Assembly (NCBI GenBank): GCA_963824225.1
Contig: CAWGOF010000001.1
Location: 186,001 to 250,000 of the forward strand
Direction of reading: 5' to 3'
Origin: CAWGOF01 sp963824225
GTDB lineage: Bacteria > Acidobacteriota > Polarisedimenticolia > Polarisedimenticolales > Polarisedimenticolaceae
DNA length: 64,000 bases
How positions within the stretch are numbered: position 1 is the first letter of the stretch; the number at the start of each line of letters is the position of its first letter. This document shows positions 24,991 to 33,852 of this stretch, one piece after another. Position numbers and translations under genes: made by a program. Below the pieces are notes generated by a model, which saw nothing but the letters and a program-made list of their open reading frames with translations, did no database searches and was not told where the DNA came from.

Positions 24991-26793
24991 CTAGCCCATC
25001 GCTCGTAGTGAGGCTAGCGCTTCGGTCACTTCGCGGCCCTTGGCCTCGATGAGATCGAGCAACTCGGCTGGCGTGCGGGTGTCCACGTCGGCCTTCTTGT
25101 TCGGATTGACGGCCTTGAGGTCGTAGACGGCGTCCTCGATAGCCTGCGCCTTGTTCGTGGCGTCTCTGGACTCGCGCATCAGGCGGGCGTACTCTGCCTC
25201 GGCGGCCTCGATGGCCCCCTCGTTCCTCGGCCTAGCCTGTTTCAGGGTCGAGACCCGGTCTTTGACCAAATCCGCCTCGTACTTCTTACCCGTCTCGGTT
25301 TGGCGGAACGGACGCGCGTCGTCGGCCGCCATACGACGTCGGGCCGTGAAATCCACCGTCCACGATCTCGCCGAGTTGGGCCGGACACCCGTTGTCGGGT
25401 CCAGCTTGCCCAGCAACGCGAAGAACTCCCTGAAGTCGTCCACGGTCAGCGGGGTCTTCTTGCCTACTTTGCGGTCGGCGAGGTCGTAGTACCAGATCTT
25501 CTCGGTGGGCTTGCCGCGCGTGAAAAACAAGAGGTTGGTCTTCACGCCCGCGCCAGCGGCGGTGAAGACGCCCCCCGGCAACGAGACGATGCACCAGAGG
25601 TCGCACTCTTCGAGGAGTTTCTTCTTCGTCTTGGTGAACGCATCTTCGTTGGTGCGGAAGAGGACGCCCTCGGGCATGACGAGTCCGCAGCGGCCACCGG
25701 GGGCGAGAGCACGGATGATCGACTGGAGAAACAGGACCTCGGTTGCGCTGGTGGGATAATCGAAGCCGACAATGCTCTTGGTGTTTTCCTTGCCGCCAAA
25801 CGGCGGATTAGCGAGTATGACCTCATACGCGCCCGGTGCACCCTTGTAGAGCCCGCCGTATGTTTCGTTGCCGGTCAGCGCGTTGCCGTGCCAGATGTGC
25901 GGGTCGTCGATGCCGTGCAAGATCAAGTTGGCCAGCCCGATCGGGTAGATGAGATGTTCCTTCTCGCGGCCGTAGAATGTCGTGTGCTTGATCTGCTCCT
26001 TGGCGGCGGCCTTGCTCATGCCCTTGGGCAGCCCATCGCCCGCATCTACTTTTCTGAGCATGTACTCCGCGGCTTGCGCGAGGAAGCCGCCGGTGCCGCA
26101 GCATGGGTCATAGATCCGCTCGCCGACCTTCGGGGCGATCGCGCCCACCATCGTACGGATGACCTCGCGGGGTGTGAAGAACTGCCCGGCATCCGAGCCC
26201 TTCTCTCCCATCTTCAAGAGCAGGCCCTCGTAGACCTGACTCAAGGCAAATACGTGCGTCGGGTCGATGTCCTTCTGTGAGATTTCGTGAACCTTGTCGA
26301 GAACGTCAAGCAGGTTGGTCTCGGTGTCGATGCGGGTGCGTTCGACGCCAGAGAGAATCTCGGCGATGATCTTCTGCCGGGGCGTCGCATCGGGCTCGTT
26401 GCGCATGGCCTTGAGGTGCGGGATGACTTTGGTATTGACAAACTCGAGGACCTTGCCCTCGCCCGCCTCGGCTAGCTCGCGCCGCTTGTTGGTTTCGCTC
26501 TTGGGGGCCCGGGGGTCGATAGGACGGGCCCAGTCGGTCCACCGGTAGGGCTTGGTGACGGACGGCGAATAGTCGTGCCCGAGGACAGCGGCCTCCATCG
26601 CCTCGCGCTCTTCGGTCTCGTCGAGGATGCGCAGAAATAGGATCCACGTCAGCTCAGGGACGTACTGAAGCGCGCTGGACACGTTGCCGCGGCGCATCAC
26701 GTCGCAGATGGAGTAGATGGCGGCGTCGACGCTCTGCTGCGTGCCGAGTTTCTTGCCGTTCTTAGCGGCGCTGGTGTTGGCAGTTCTGGGCAT
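24991..26793 (-). CDS. hsdM: Type I restriction-modification system, adenine methyltransferase subunit
   Basis: About 600 residues from ATG 26793, 4 nt after the hsdS stop. HsdM N-terminal helical domain (residues about 20-170), then the N6-adenine methyltransferase fold with motif I DPCCGTGGFLAQAAEYM and motif IV NPPFGG, plus QFFTPREVIRTMV upstream. The C-terminal coiled coil (ARPRNEGAIEAAEAEYARLMRES) docks to HsdS. Together with HsdS it methylates host DNA; with HsdR it cuts unmodified DNA. It is intact, with all catalytic residues. Confidence 0.95.
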   Translation of the reverse strand: MPRTANTSAAKNGKKLGTQQSVDAAIYSICDVMRRGNVSSALQYVPELTWILFLRILDETEEREAMEAAVLGHDYSPSVTKPYRWTDWARPIDPRAPKSETNKRRELAEAGEGKVLEFVNTKVIPHLKAMRNEPDATPRQKIIAEILSGVERTRIDTETNLLDVLDKVHEISQKDIDPTHVFALSQVYEGLLLKMGEKGSDAGQFFTPREVIRTMVGAIAPKVGERIYDPCCGTGGFLAQAAEYMLRKVDAGDGLPKGMSKAAAKEQIKHTTFYGREKEHLIYPIGLANLILHGIDDPHIWHGNALTGNETYGGLYKGAPGAYEVILANPPFGGKENTKSIVGFDYPTSATEVLFLQSIIRALAPGGRCGLVMPEGVLFRTNEDAFTKTKKKLLEECDLWCIVSLPGGVFTAAGAGVKTNLLFFTRGKPTEKIWYYDLADRKVGKKTPLTVDDFREFFALLGKLDPTTGVRPNSARSWTVDFTARRRMAADDARPFRQTETGKKYEADLVKDRVSTLKQARPRNEGAIEAAEAEYARLMRESRDATNKAQAIEDAVYDLKAVNPNKKADVDTRTPAELLDLIEAKGREVTEALASLRAMG

Positions 26794-26797
26794 AGGG

Positions 26798-28081
26798 TCA
26801 GTCGTTTCCTTGGAAAACCTCGCGCTGGAGGGCGGCGGGAAGAGATTCGATGGTAGCCAGCTCGCCACGGATCGTCTCCGTCAGGCGCTCGGCCTTGGCG
26901 AGGCGACGCGAAAGGTTGGCGGCGATACTGTGCTGGTCGTCGATCGGCGGCACGGGAATCGATAGTGAACGCACAACTTCGAGCGTTACTCGTGGGCGTG
27001 TCGCCCCTCGCATTGTGGCGGCTACGGCGCGGAGGGACTGCGGCGAGTTCAGCATCCCGATTGCGTAACACGGATCGATCGTGCCGCTTGGAAGGCGCAC
27101 ACGGAAGCAGTCGGCCTTCACAAGGCCAGGGCCGAAGCCTTCTGGAACAACGCACGACCGGCCAGCCGGACGACGACCATCGCCTAGCGCCGCAAAGACG
27201 ATATCGCCCTCTCGGACATGGTGGCGTGTCAACGTAGCGAAGTGATCGAAGGACACGAAGGACCTGTCGTTACCGAGGAAGACACCGCGCCCGATGTTCT
27301 GCAAGCGCACAACGCGTGCGCCATGACGAACGTAGTGATCGGTCTTGAGATTGGACCCGAATGGTCCGTCGGTGAACGCGTCCTCGGAAGCAGCTAAGTC
27401 CCCCAATCGCGTGAGGCCCCCGGCGGTCCGTCCCGCGGCGTCCCAAGTCTCCGCGAGGCAGGCGGCGGGAAGGGACTCGGCGGCGGCGAGGCGGGATTGG
27501 GCGGCTGCGCGGGCACGCTCCACGGCGGTCAGTTGCTCGTTCAGCCGGGCGGCGATCCGGCGCTGGTCGGTGATGGGTGGCACACAGACGCAGAAGGCTC
27601 TGACCGTATGGAAGTAGATGCTCTGGTGCGTCGCTCCGCTGCCGAGATCGCGGATTGCCTTGCGAGACGCAATTAGCAGGTGCATCAGAAACTCGGGGTC
27701 GAGATCGGGGCCGCACACCCAGTTCACAAAGTCCTGGCTCGTGGCCATTTCGCAGCCCATGATCGTCACGAATCCCACCTGGGCCGTGCGCGACATGCAG
27801 ACGGTGCCTTTCGGGAGAACCACGGACGAGGAATTCTCGATGCCGAGCGCGTTGGTCTGCTCAAGAGTTGTGAACGCGCGGCGGCCATCGAGTGCCCGAA
27901 TGTCCGGCAGTTGGAGCCACGGGATGTCGCCACCCCACCACGCAGGCTCACGGCGGCTGGGAGTGTGACCGGTGGCGAGCCGTGCAATATCGGTGAGCAA
28001 GCGCCAACGCCAGCCGGGGCGTGTCGGCACCGTGGGCATTAACGGGGTTGCGCTGAATGGGAGGCCGTGAGGGGTCTTCAT
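26798..28081 (-). CDS. hsdS: Type I restriction-modification system, specificity subunit
   Basis: 427 residues. Two target-recognition domains: the first about residues 25-170 (IARLATGHTPSRREPAWWGG ... DIPWLQLPDIRAL), the second about 220-380 (LGDLAASEDAFTDGPFGSNL ... RVVRLQNIG). Each is followed by a conserved helix of the type PPITDQRRIAARLNEQL / PPIDDQHSIAANLSRRL. It determines the bipartite recognition sequence. Its ATG overlaps the hsdR stop by 4 nt. It is placed between hsdR and hsdM. Confidence 0.93.
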   Translation of the reverse strand: MKTPHGLPFSATPLMPTVPTRPGWRWRLLTDIARLATGHTPSRREPAWWGGDIPWLQLPDIRALDGRRAFTTLEQTNALGIENSSSVVLPKGTVCMSRTAQVGFVTIMGCEMATSQDFVNWVCGPDLDPEFLMHLLIASRKAIRDLGSGATHQSIYFHTVRAFCVCVPPITDQRRIAARLNEQLTAVERARAAAQSRLAAAESLPAACLAETWDAAGRTAGGLTRLGDLAASEDAFTDGPFGSNLKTDHYVRHGARVVRLQNIGRGVFLGNDRSFVSFDHFATLTRHHVREGDIVFAALGDGRRPAGRSCVVPEGFGPGLVKADCFRVRLPSGTIDPCYAIGMLNSPQSLRAVAATMRGATRPRVTLEVVRSLSIPVPPIDDQHSIAANLSRRLAKAERLTETIRGELATIESLPAALQREVFQGND

Positions 28082-30501
28082 GCCGCGAAGATTCGTCTCT
28101 TGGTCTCCCGGATAACCGCCGAGGGGTCGTCCCGCAGAACCAGCGGTGCCACACCACCTGCCGCGATTACCTCCGGCGTCTGGAAGATGTAGACGTTCTC
28201 CAAGTCCTCGGTCCCGCCCTTTGCGAACTGGTCAGCCACAGCCAGCACCACCGCGCGGGTCTTCTCGGGCAGGCGTTGCAACCAGTCCACCTGCTTGTAA
28301 CGGAAGGCCACAGCGCGGTCGGTCCGGGTGCGGGGGGCAAGGCCGTAGCCCAATTCGCCCAGCACATCGAAAAGATCGTAGTCGGTCATGTCCTCGAGCA
28401 ACCGGACCACCTGCGCGGAGTAGCCGGCGCTGACGAGGGCGTCGAGCAGCTCGCGGCGGCTGGGCGGGTCGATCCAGCGCGAGCGGAAGTCGCCGATCGT
28501 GGGGCAGTCCTTGACTAGCGCGGCGGCCAGCCCCCGCTGGTAATCCTCCAGCGAAACCATACCCACGCGGCCATCTAGGGTGGTCGCGACGAACCGGCCC
28601 AAGTCGTTGACAATGGGGGCGAAGCCCTCGACCCAGACGGTGGGGTCGGGCGGCTCGGGCGGTGGTGGTTCATCGCCCCCATTGCCGTCGTCCTTGGTTT
28701 TTTTGGTGACCGTGGGCTTGCTGGCGAATGCCTCGCCGAACAACCGTGTTGCGCCGGTGTAGTCGTGGATCGTGAAAACCAGTTTGCCGGTGGGCTCGTC
28801 GATCCGGGTCCCACGGCCCAGCATCTGGTAAAAGGCGATCGGGCTGGCGACGTACTTGAAAAAGACCACGTTGCGGACGGGCTTGACGTCCACTCCAGTG
28901 GTCAGTAGCTCGACCGTGGTAGCGATGAGGTGCGTGCGGACAGAGCCACGGAAATCCGGGATGAAGTCGTTACCTCCGACGCTCGCGGTGCACTTGAAGG
29001 CGTAGGGGTCGAAGCGCTCTTCGCCCTTGGCGGAGGTGTAGGCGGCGAAGAGGTTGTTCATCTCGGCCGCAACGAGGTCGGCGTGCCGATCGGTGGCGCA
29101 GAAGATGATCGTCTTCTGGCGCGGGCCAAGCGTCGTGCCGTCGGGGGCGCGGTGAATGACGTTCGCCAGCATCTGCTCGAAGAGGTCGCGGCACATGAGT
29201 TTCACGCGGTCGGGGAGTATGACCGCTCGCTCGAAGCTGTTGCCGTCGTAACGGTCGGCAATCTGCTGCGGGCTGAGCGGCTGGCCAGTGTTGGCATCGG
29301 TCGGGTTCCGCTGGATGATCTCGGCGGCGGTGATACCACGCTGGTCAAGGTCCACCAAAGCGAGTTTGATATCACAGGCGGCGAGGTACCCATCTTCCAT
29401 CGCCTGCGCGATCTCGTACTCGTACACCGGTTCGCCGAAGTAGGCGAGGTTATCGGCGGTGATCTTGGCGTCGGCCTTGGATTCCTCGGTGTCCTCGGTG
29501 GTCGTAAGGTGGCGGGGTGTGGCGGTCAGGCCGATCTGCACCGCGTGAGGGTTCATGGTGAGGATCTTGGACCACTTGCCCCAGGCGGAGCGGTGGCACT
29601 CGTCGATGACAATGTGGGAGAAGTGGTCGGGCGGATAATACTCGGCAAGAAAGGACTCGTCGCCATCTTCACGATCGACGCCAAGGGTCTGATACGTGGC
29701 GACGTGGACCGCAGCATTACGAGCATGGTTGCGACCGTCGGTGTCGCGGTAGACTTCTCGGGCGGCGTCGCCGAAGTAGTTGGTGAGTTCGCCGAGGGCC
29801 TGGCGTCGGAGCTCGTCGCGATCGCAGAGGAACAATGCCCGCTTTAGGTGTCCCGCGTCGGCGATGCGTCGAAGCAGGTTGGCAGCGATGAACGTCTTCC
29901 CGGCCCCAGTTGCGAGCGACAAGAGCGCGCGGGGGCGACGATTGGCAGCTTGGTCGCGGGCGAGCCTCTCGAACACGGCGCGGATGGCGGCGTCTTGGTA
30001 GTACCGGCGAGCGCCCTCGCCGCCCTTGTACGGTCGGAGTAGCGGTGCAGCGGCGGGAGCGTCCAACGAGAACCCCATCGCGGCCTCGTAACGTGCACGC
30101 AGGTCGGCCGGCGATGGGAAGTCTCCCATCGGGCGAGGCAGGGTCGTCAGTCCCGATGCGCCGTCAAACTCGACGAACTGGTGCCCGTTGGTGGAGTAGA
30201 CGAACGGCACGTTGAGTCGCTTAGCCTTGGCGTACCCCTTGGCCTGATCCAGACCGTGGCCAGGCGGGAGCGTGTCCTTCTTGACTTCGATGACAGCCAC
30301 GGCAACGGGCTGCATCCCGGCGGTCACGACGATACGGAGCGTCAGATCCGTCCGGCCTCGCGAGCGGCGGCGGGCCTTGCCAGCGATGATCTCCACCGCC
30401 CCAGTCGTCTCCTCTCGCTTGATGTGGTCTTCCGTCCACCCGCGGACGTAGATAGCTGGGTTGACCAACTTCGCATGGGTGTCGGCTTCGGAAAGGGACA
30501 T
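28078..30501 (-). CDS. hsdR: Type I restriction-modification system, endonuclease/translocase subunit
   Basis: About 807 residues from ATG 30501; the frame is open further upstream but that part lacks family character. PD-(D/E)XK nuclease at residues about 45-100 (RTDLTLRIVV ... AVIEVKKD), then the SF2 helicase with Walker A LATGAGKTFIAANLL, DECH box VIDECHRSAWGK, motif III LTATPR, motif VI MLGRGTRID. A C-terminal helical domain contacts HsdM. It appears full-length and functional. First gene of the R-S-M operon; the promoter should lie in 30502-30655. Confidence 0.95.
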   Translation of the reverse strand: MSLSEADTHAKLVNPAIYVRGWTEDHIKREETTGAVEIIAGKARRRSRGRTDLTLRIVVTAGMQPVAVAVIEVKKDTLPPGHGLDQAKGYAKAKRLNVPFVYSTNGHQFVEFDGASGLTTLPRPMGDFPSPADLRARYEAAMGFSLDAPAAAPLLRPYKGGEGARRYYQDAAIRAVFERLARDQAANRRPRALLSLATGAGKTFIAANLLRRIADAGHLKRALFLCDRDELRRQALGELTNYFGDAAREVYRDTDGRNHARNAAVHVATYQTLGVDREDGDESFLAEYYPPDHFSHIVIDECHRSAWGKWSKILTMNPHAVQIGLTATPRHLTTTEDTEESKADAKITADNLAYFGEPVYEYEIAQAMEDGYLAACDIKLALVDLDQRGITAAEIIQRNPTDANTGQPLSPQQIADRYDGNSFERAVILPDRVKLMCRDLFEQMLANVIHRAPDGTTLGPRQKTIIFCATDRHADLVAAEMNNLFAAYTSAKGEERFDPYAFKCTASVGGNDFIPDFRGSVRTHLIATTVELLTTGVDVKPVRNVVFFKYVASPIAFYQMLGRGTRIDEPTGKLVFTIHDYTGATRLFGEAFASKPTVTKKTKDDGNGGDEPPPPEPPDPTVWVEGFAPIVNDLGRFVATTLDGRVGMVSLEDYQRGLAAALVKDCPTIGDFRSRWIDPPSRRELLDALVSAGYSAQVVRLLEDMTDYDLFDVLGELGYGLAPRTRTDRAVAFRYKQVDWLQRLPEKTRAVVLAVADQFAKGGTEDLENVYIFQTPEVIAAGGVAPLVLRDDPSAVIRETKRRIFAA

Positions 30502-30655
30502 GTGGCCCCCAGGCTCCACTGCTCCTGGATCGCTGCATTCTACATGGGCCCGCGTTCTGCGAAACCGGCCCAGCGCCAGCATTGCGGACTTGCGACGGCT
30601 TCTTCCCCGAACGGATTCGAGGTATACAAGACGTCGGTTAGCGGGAGAAGCCGCC
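30502..30655. promoter_or_regulatory. Divergent intergenic region (hsdR / secreted kelch gene)
   Basis: 154 bp between divergent starts. On the plus strand a TATACA (30623-30628) is a possible -10 element, followed by GGGAGAAG as ribosome site for ATG 30656. No clear -35 or operator was recognised. Confidence 0.35.
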
Positions 30656-32856
30656 ATGCGTCGCCACCTGTTCGCCGTCGCCGCCGTCCTGCTCCTCGCC
30701 CCCGTCCAAGCCAGCGAACCGGAGCAGTCGCTGGATCGTGGTCGAAGTGGAATTCGGCGTGCCGAGTCATGGGCGAGTGACCCAAGGAGGCAGCGTGACC
30801 GCCACGTTCGAGTCCGTCGTGGGCGCCCTGGGCCGGGTCGAGCGCCACGGATCGCCGCGAGACGTTCGGGCCCGATGTCCGATCTGTGCCACGACCGGGC
30901 TGGCGGTACGCCAGCGGGACGGCGAGCCGCTTCTGATCACCTGTCACACCTGCGGCGCGGGGTTCCGCGACGTGCTCGACCGTCTCGGAAACACGTGGGT
31001 CGAAAGGACGCCCGCCAGTGGTCCGGGGCACCGGCAAACCCACACGATGGCGTTCGACAGCACGCGGGGGCGCGTCGTGCTGTTCGGCGGGTATGACGGT
31101 GGTTCCTCTCGGGGACACCTGGGAGTGGGACGGCAGCACATGGACGCCGAGGACTCCGTCCTCGAGTCCGCCAGCCCGATCGGACCACGCGATGGCGTAT
31201 GACAGTGCACGGGGGCGTGTGGTGCTCTTCGGAGGGGTGGCGGTGGGGAACCGTCTCGGGGACACCTGGGAGTGGGACGGCAGCACATGGATTCAGAGGG
31301 CTCCGCCTGTGAGCCCGCCGGCACGGGCCGGCCACGCGATGGCGTACGACAACATCCGAAGCAGTACGGTGCTTTTCAGTGGTGACGATATCAACAGTCA
31401 AGGGCTTGTCGACACGTGGGAGTGGGACGGGGACATGTGGGTCGAGAAAACACCCTCCGCCGGGCCGATGTCCCGGACGTACTCCGCGATGGCATTCGAC
31501 ATCGCGCTCGGGCATGTGGTGCTCTTCGGAGGTTGCGCGTCTTCCGACTGTCCGGCCGCAGACACCTGGGAGTGGGACGGGAGCGTATGGACTCAGAAGA
31601 CTCCGCCTGTGAGTCCGCCGGAACGCCAAGGGCCGGCGATGGCGTATGACAGTGCGCGGGGGCGTGTGGTGCTCTTCGGAGGTGTCAGCGGGTTCAATCT
31701 CGCCGACACGTGGGAGTACAAGTTGCCCGAGACCTGCAATGGCATCGACGACGATTACGACAGCATCACCCCACCGAATGAGATCGATCACGATGGCGAC
31801 GGTTATGTCGCTTGCGGTCCTTGGATCGGGTCCGTTCCGAACATCGTTAGCGGCGGCGACTGCAACGACACGAATCCCGCGATTCACCCGAGCGCCGCCG
31901 AAGTCTGCAATGGTGTTGACGATAACTGCGAAGGCCAAACGGACGAGGGATTCGATACCGACGGGGATGGGTTTACGACTTGCAACGGCGACTGTAACGA
32001 TCTGGACGCTGGTGACTACTCCGATGCCCCGCAGTTGTGCGACGGGAGGAACAACAACTGCTCCGATCCGACATGGCCAACTGTCCCGGCGAACGAGGCC
32101 GACGCTGACCAAGACGGCATTCGCGTTTGCAGCGGCGACTGCAACGACGCGAACGCCGCGATTCACCCGGGTGCGATCGACGACAACTGCAACGCCCTCG
32201 TCGACGAGGACGGCGATGGCGAAGACACCGACACCGACGGCATCCACAACGCCTGCGACAATTGCCCCCAGGTCGCCAATGTCACGCAGCTCGATACCGA
32301 TCACGACGCCGTCGGCAACTCCTGCGACAACTGCGCGCTCGTCGCGAACCCTGCCCAGCAAGATGCCGACCTCGACGCCCGTGGCGACGCCTGCGACAAC
32401 TGTCGCCTCGACTACAACCCGCTCCAGGACGACTACGACGGCGATCGGGCCGGCGACGCCTGCGACAACTGCCTGTTCGATTACAACCCGCCGCAGACCG
32501 ACCTGGACGACGACGTCGAGGGCGACCTCTGCGACCTCGACGACGGTCTGATCTACATCCTCTTCCACCAGCCGGATTACGTGGAGTGGCAGGAGGAGAC
32601 CGGGTACACGACCTGGAACTCGTATCGCGGCGACCTCAGCGTCCTCCGCAGCGGAGGCCCGTACACGCAGCTGCCGGGGTCGCAGAACCTCGCTAGCCGG
32701 CAGTGCGGGCTGAGGGATCCTTGGGCGCCGGACCCAAACGATCCCATGCCCGGACAGGCGGCGTTCTTCCTGACGACCGGCGTGTTCGGTGGCGAGAGCA
32801 GCCTCGGGACGAACAGCGCTGGGAACCCAAGGCCCAACGCGAATCCGTGTCCGTAG
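30656..32856 (+). pseudogene. Frameshifted secreted kelch/MopE/TSP3-repeat protein with a foreign insert
   Basis: ATG 30656 encodes a signal peptide (FAVAAVLLLAPVQASEPEQS) of the local secreted family. The frame then breaks: 30731-30990 is unrelated sequence (separate entry). Kelch-like repeats with the core DTWEWDGSTW ... AMAYDSARGRVVLFGG run from about 30990 to 31720 but shift frame near 31100. After that come MopE-type segments (GGDCNDTNPAIHPSAAEVCN, VDDNCEGQTDEG) and Ca-binding thrombospondin type 3 repeats (DACDNCRLDYNPLQDD and others) to about 32550, and a C-terminal domain to TAG 32856. Probably a cell-surface protein; at least two breaks make it a likely pseudogene unless an indel error is present. 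Confidence 0.75.
30731..30990 (+). other. Embedded phage-like primase zinc-ribbon fragment
   Basis: A strong AGGAGG and GTG 30795 open a frame encoding VERHGSPRDVRARCPICATT ... LLITCHTCGAGFRDVLDRLG, the pattern of the CHC2-like zinc ribbon at the start of phage or plasmid primases. The preceding bases look like the tail of an upstream phage gene, ending at TGA about 30780. At DVLDRLG it joins in frame to the kelch repeat NTWVERTP. It looks like a patch of phage DNA joined into the secreted-protein gene. Confidence 0.5.
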
Positions 32857-32873
32857 CACCCTGGAGGGTCGCC

Positions 32874-33776
32874 ATGCACCGTTTTCTGCGCGTCGTCGCC
32901 GCCGCCCTGTTCGTCTCTTCGGCCCAGGCCAGCGAGCCGGGGCAGCCGCTGGACGGCCCGGATTGGGTCCCGACGCTTCCTGGTCTGTCCAGCCGCAACT
33001 ACCGGGGCATTCAACCGAACCGTCCTTCTTGTTGCTACGGCCCTCCGGGGGACGCATGTACGTGGCGCGGCGGCAATTCAGTCGATGCGGAGGGCAACCT
33101 TTTCTTCCTGCGCCCCGACGCGGTCCACACGGGGACCTACTGCGGTTCCAGGGAGTTGCTTCGTGAAGAGGTGTATCGGATCCGCAAGAGCGACGGGGCG
33201 CGACAGCTCGTCGCGTACTTAGAGGACAGGTGCCTCCCGGACTTCAACGTCGACAATTGGGAGTGGGAGACTTGCGATGCAGGCAGTTTTCCAGACGCGA
33301 GATTCAACTTCGACCCGACGACAGGGGTCTTGAGATTCTGGGTGCGGAGCTTCGGAGCCTGGGTCGGGCCTATTCCGCAAGGCTTCCAAACGACGATCGT
33401 GGAGATATCGGGGTTCGCCACCACGTTCGACATCCTCCAGACCTACACCCCCTCCATCAGCGAGCTCGGCTTCCGCGTCCCCTACATGCCCGAAGGCTTC
33501 CCGGCGGCCGACTACTTCGACACCTACTACGGCGACCTCGCGACGGTCGGCGACTGGAGCCAGGCGCAGCCGCTGCAATGCGGCTATCCGTCGACACCGC
33601 CGCAGGTCGGCGACTACCTGTCCGTTGCCGACCCGCTGCCCGATCCCGCGCCGGGGACGGGCCGGTACTACGTCACGGCGGTCACGCACCAGGGGCAGCG
33701 ACGGTACGGGCGGAAGTCGACGAGCGGGGTGCTGAGTGGGAGGGACCCGGCGGTGCTGCCGGAGTGCTCACGCTGA
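32874..33776 (+). CDS. Secreted repeat-family protein (complete member)
   Basis: 300 residues from ATG 32874, preceded by GGAGGG. The signal peptide MHRFLRVVAAALFVSSAQAS is followed by a Cys-rich N-terminal region (PSCCYGPPGDACTWRGG, YCGSRELL, EDRCLPDF, ETCDAGS) and a C-terminal domain (YFDTYYGDLATVGDWSQAQP, GTGRYYVTAVTHQGQ) ending LSGRDPAVLPECSR. No known fold is recognised. The C-terminal domain is shared with the gene cut by the left window edge. It directly follows the kelch gene (17 nt). Probably extracellular or periplasmic with disulfides. Function unknown. Confidence 0.75.
   Translation: MHRFLRVVAAALFVSSAQASEPGQPLDGPDWVPTLPGLSSRNYRGIQPNRPSCCYGPPGDACTWRGGNSVDAEGNLFFLRPDAVHTGTYCGSRELLREEVYRIRKSDGARQLVAYLEDRCLPDFNVDNWEWETCDAGSFPDARFNFDPTTGVLRFWVRSFGAWVGPIPQGFQTTIVEISGFATTFDILQTYTPSISELGFRVPYMPEGFPAADYFDTYYGDLATVGDWSQAQPLQCGYPSTPPQVGDYLSVADPLPDPAPGTGRYYVTAVTHQGQRRYGRKSTSGVLSGRDPAVLPECSR
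33724..33775 (+). repeat. Dispersed tail repeat T5
   Basis: The last codons of the gene ending at 33776 (LSGRDPAVLPECSR). It matches T1-T4 over about 50 bp and ends near GAGCCATG. It marks the 3' boundary of cassette locus 3. Confidence 0.7.
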
Positions 33777-33843
33777 GCCATGGCCTGTCCGTGGCTGGAT
33801 CATCCCACCAGGCAGAGCCCGCGGCCGGTAAGCCCAGCGGCGT

Positions 33844-33852
33844 GTTTTAGGC
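33844..33852 (-). repeat. Degenerate attC R'' core at the end of cassette locus 3
   Basis: On the minus strand GCCTAAAAC contains the TAA stop of the cassette gene, as GTCTAAC does at 18011-18017. The expected partner core on the other side is not recognisable in the next 70 bp. Confidence 0.4.

Noticed and set aside
31018..31100. Start of the kelch gene at ATG 31018
   Set aside because: The first about 28 codons from that ATG are out of frame with the first kelch repeat; the family signal peptide is at 30656.
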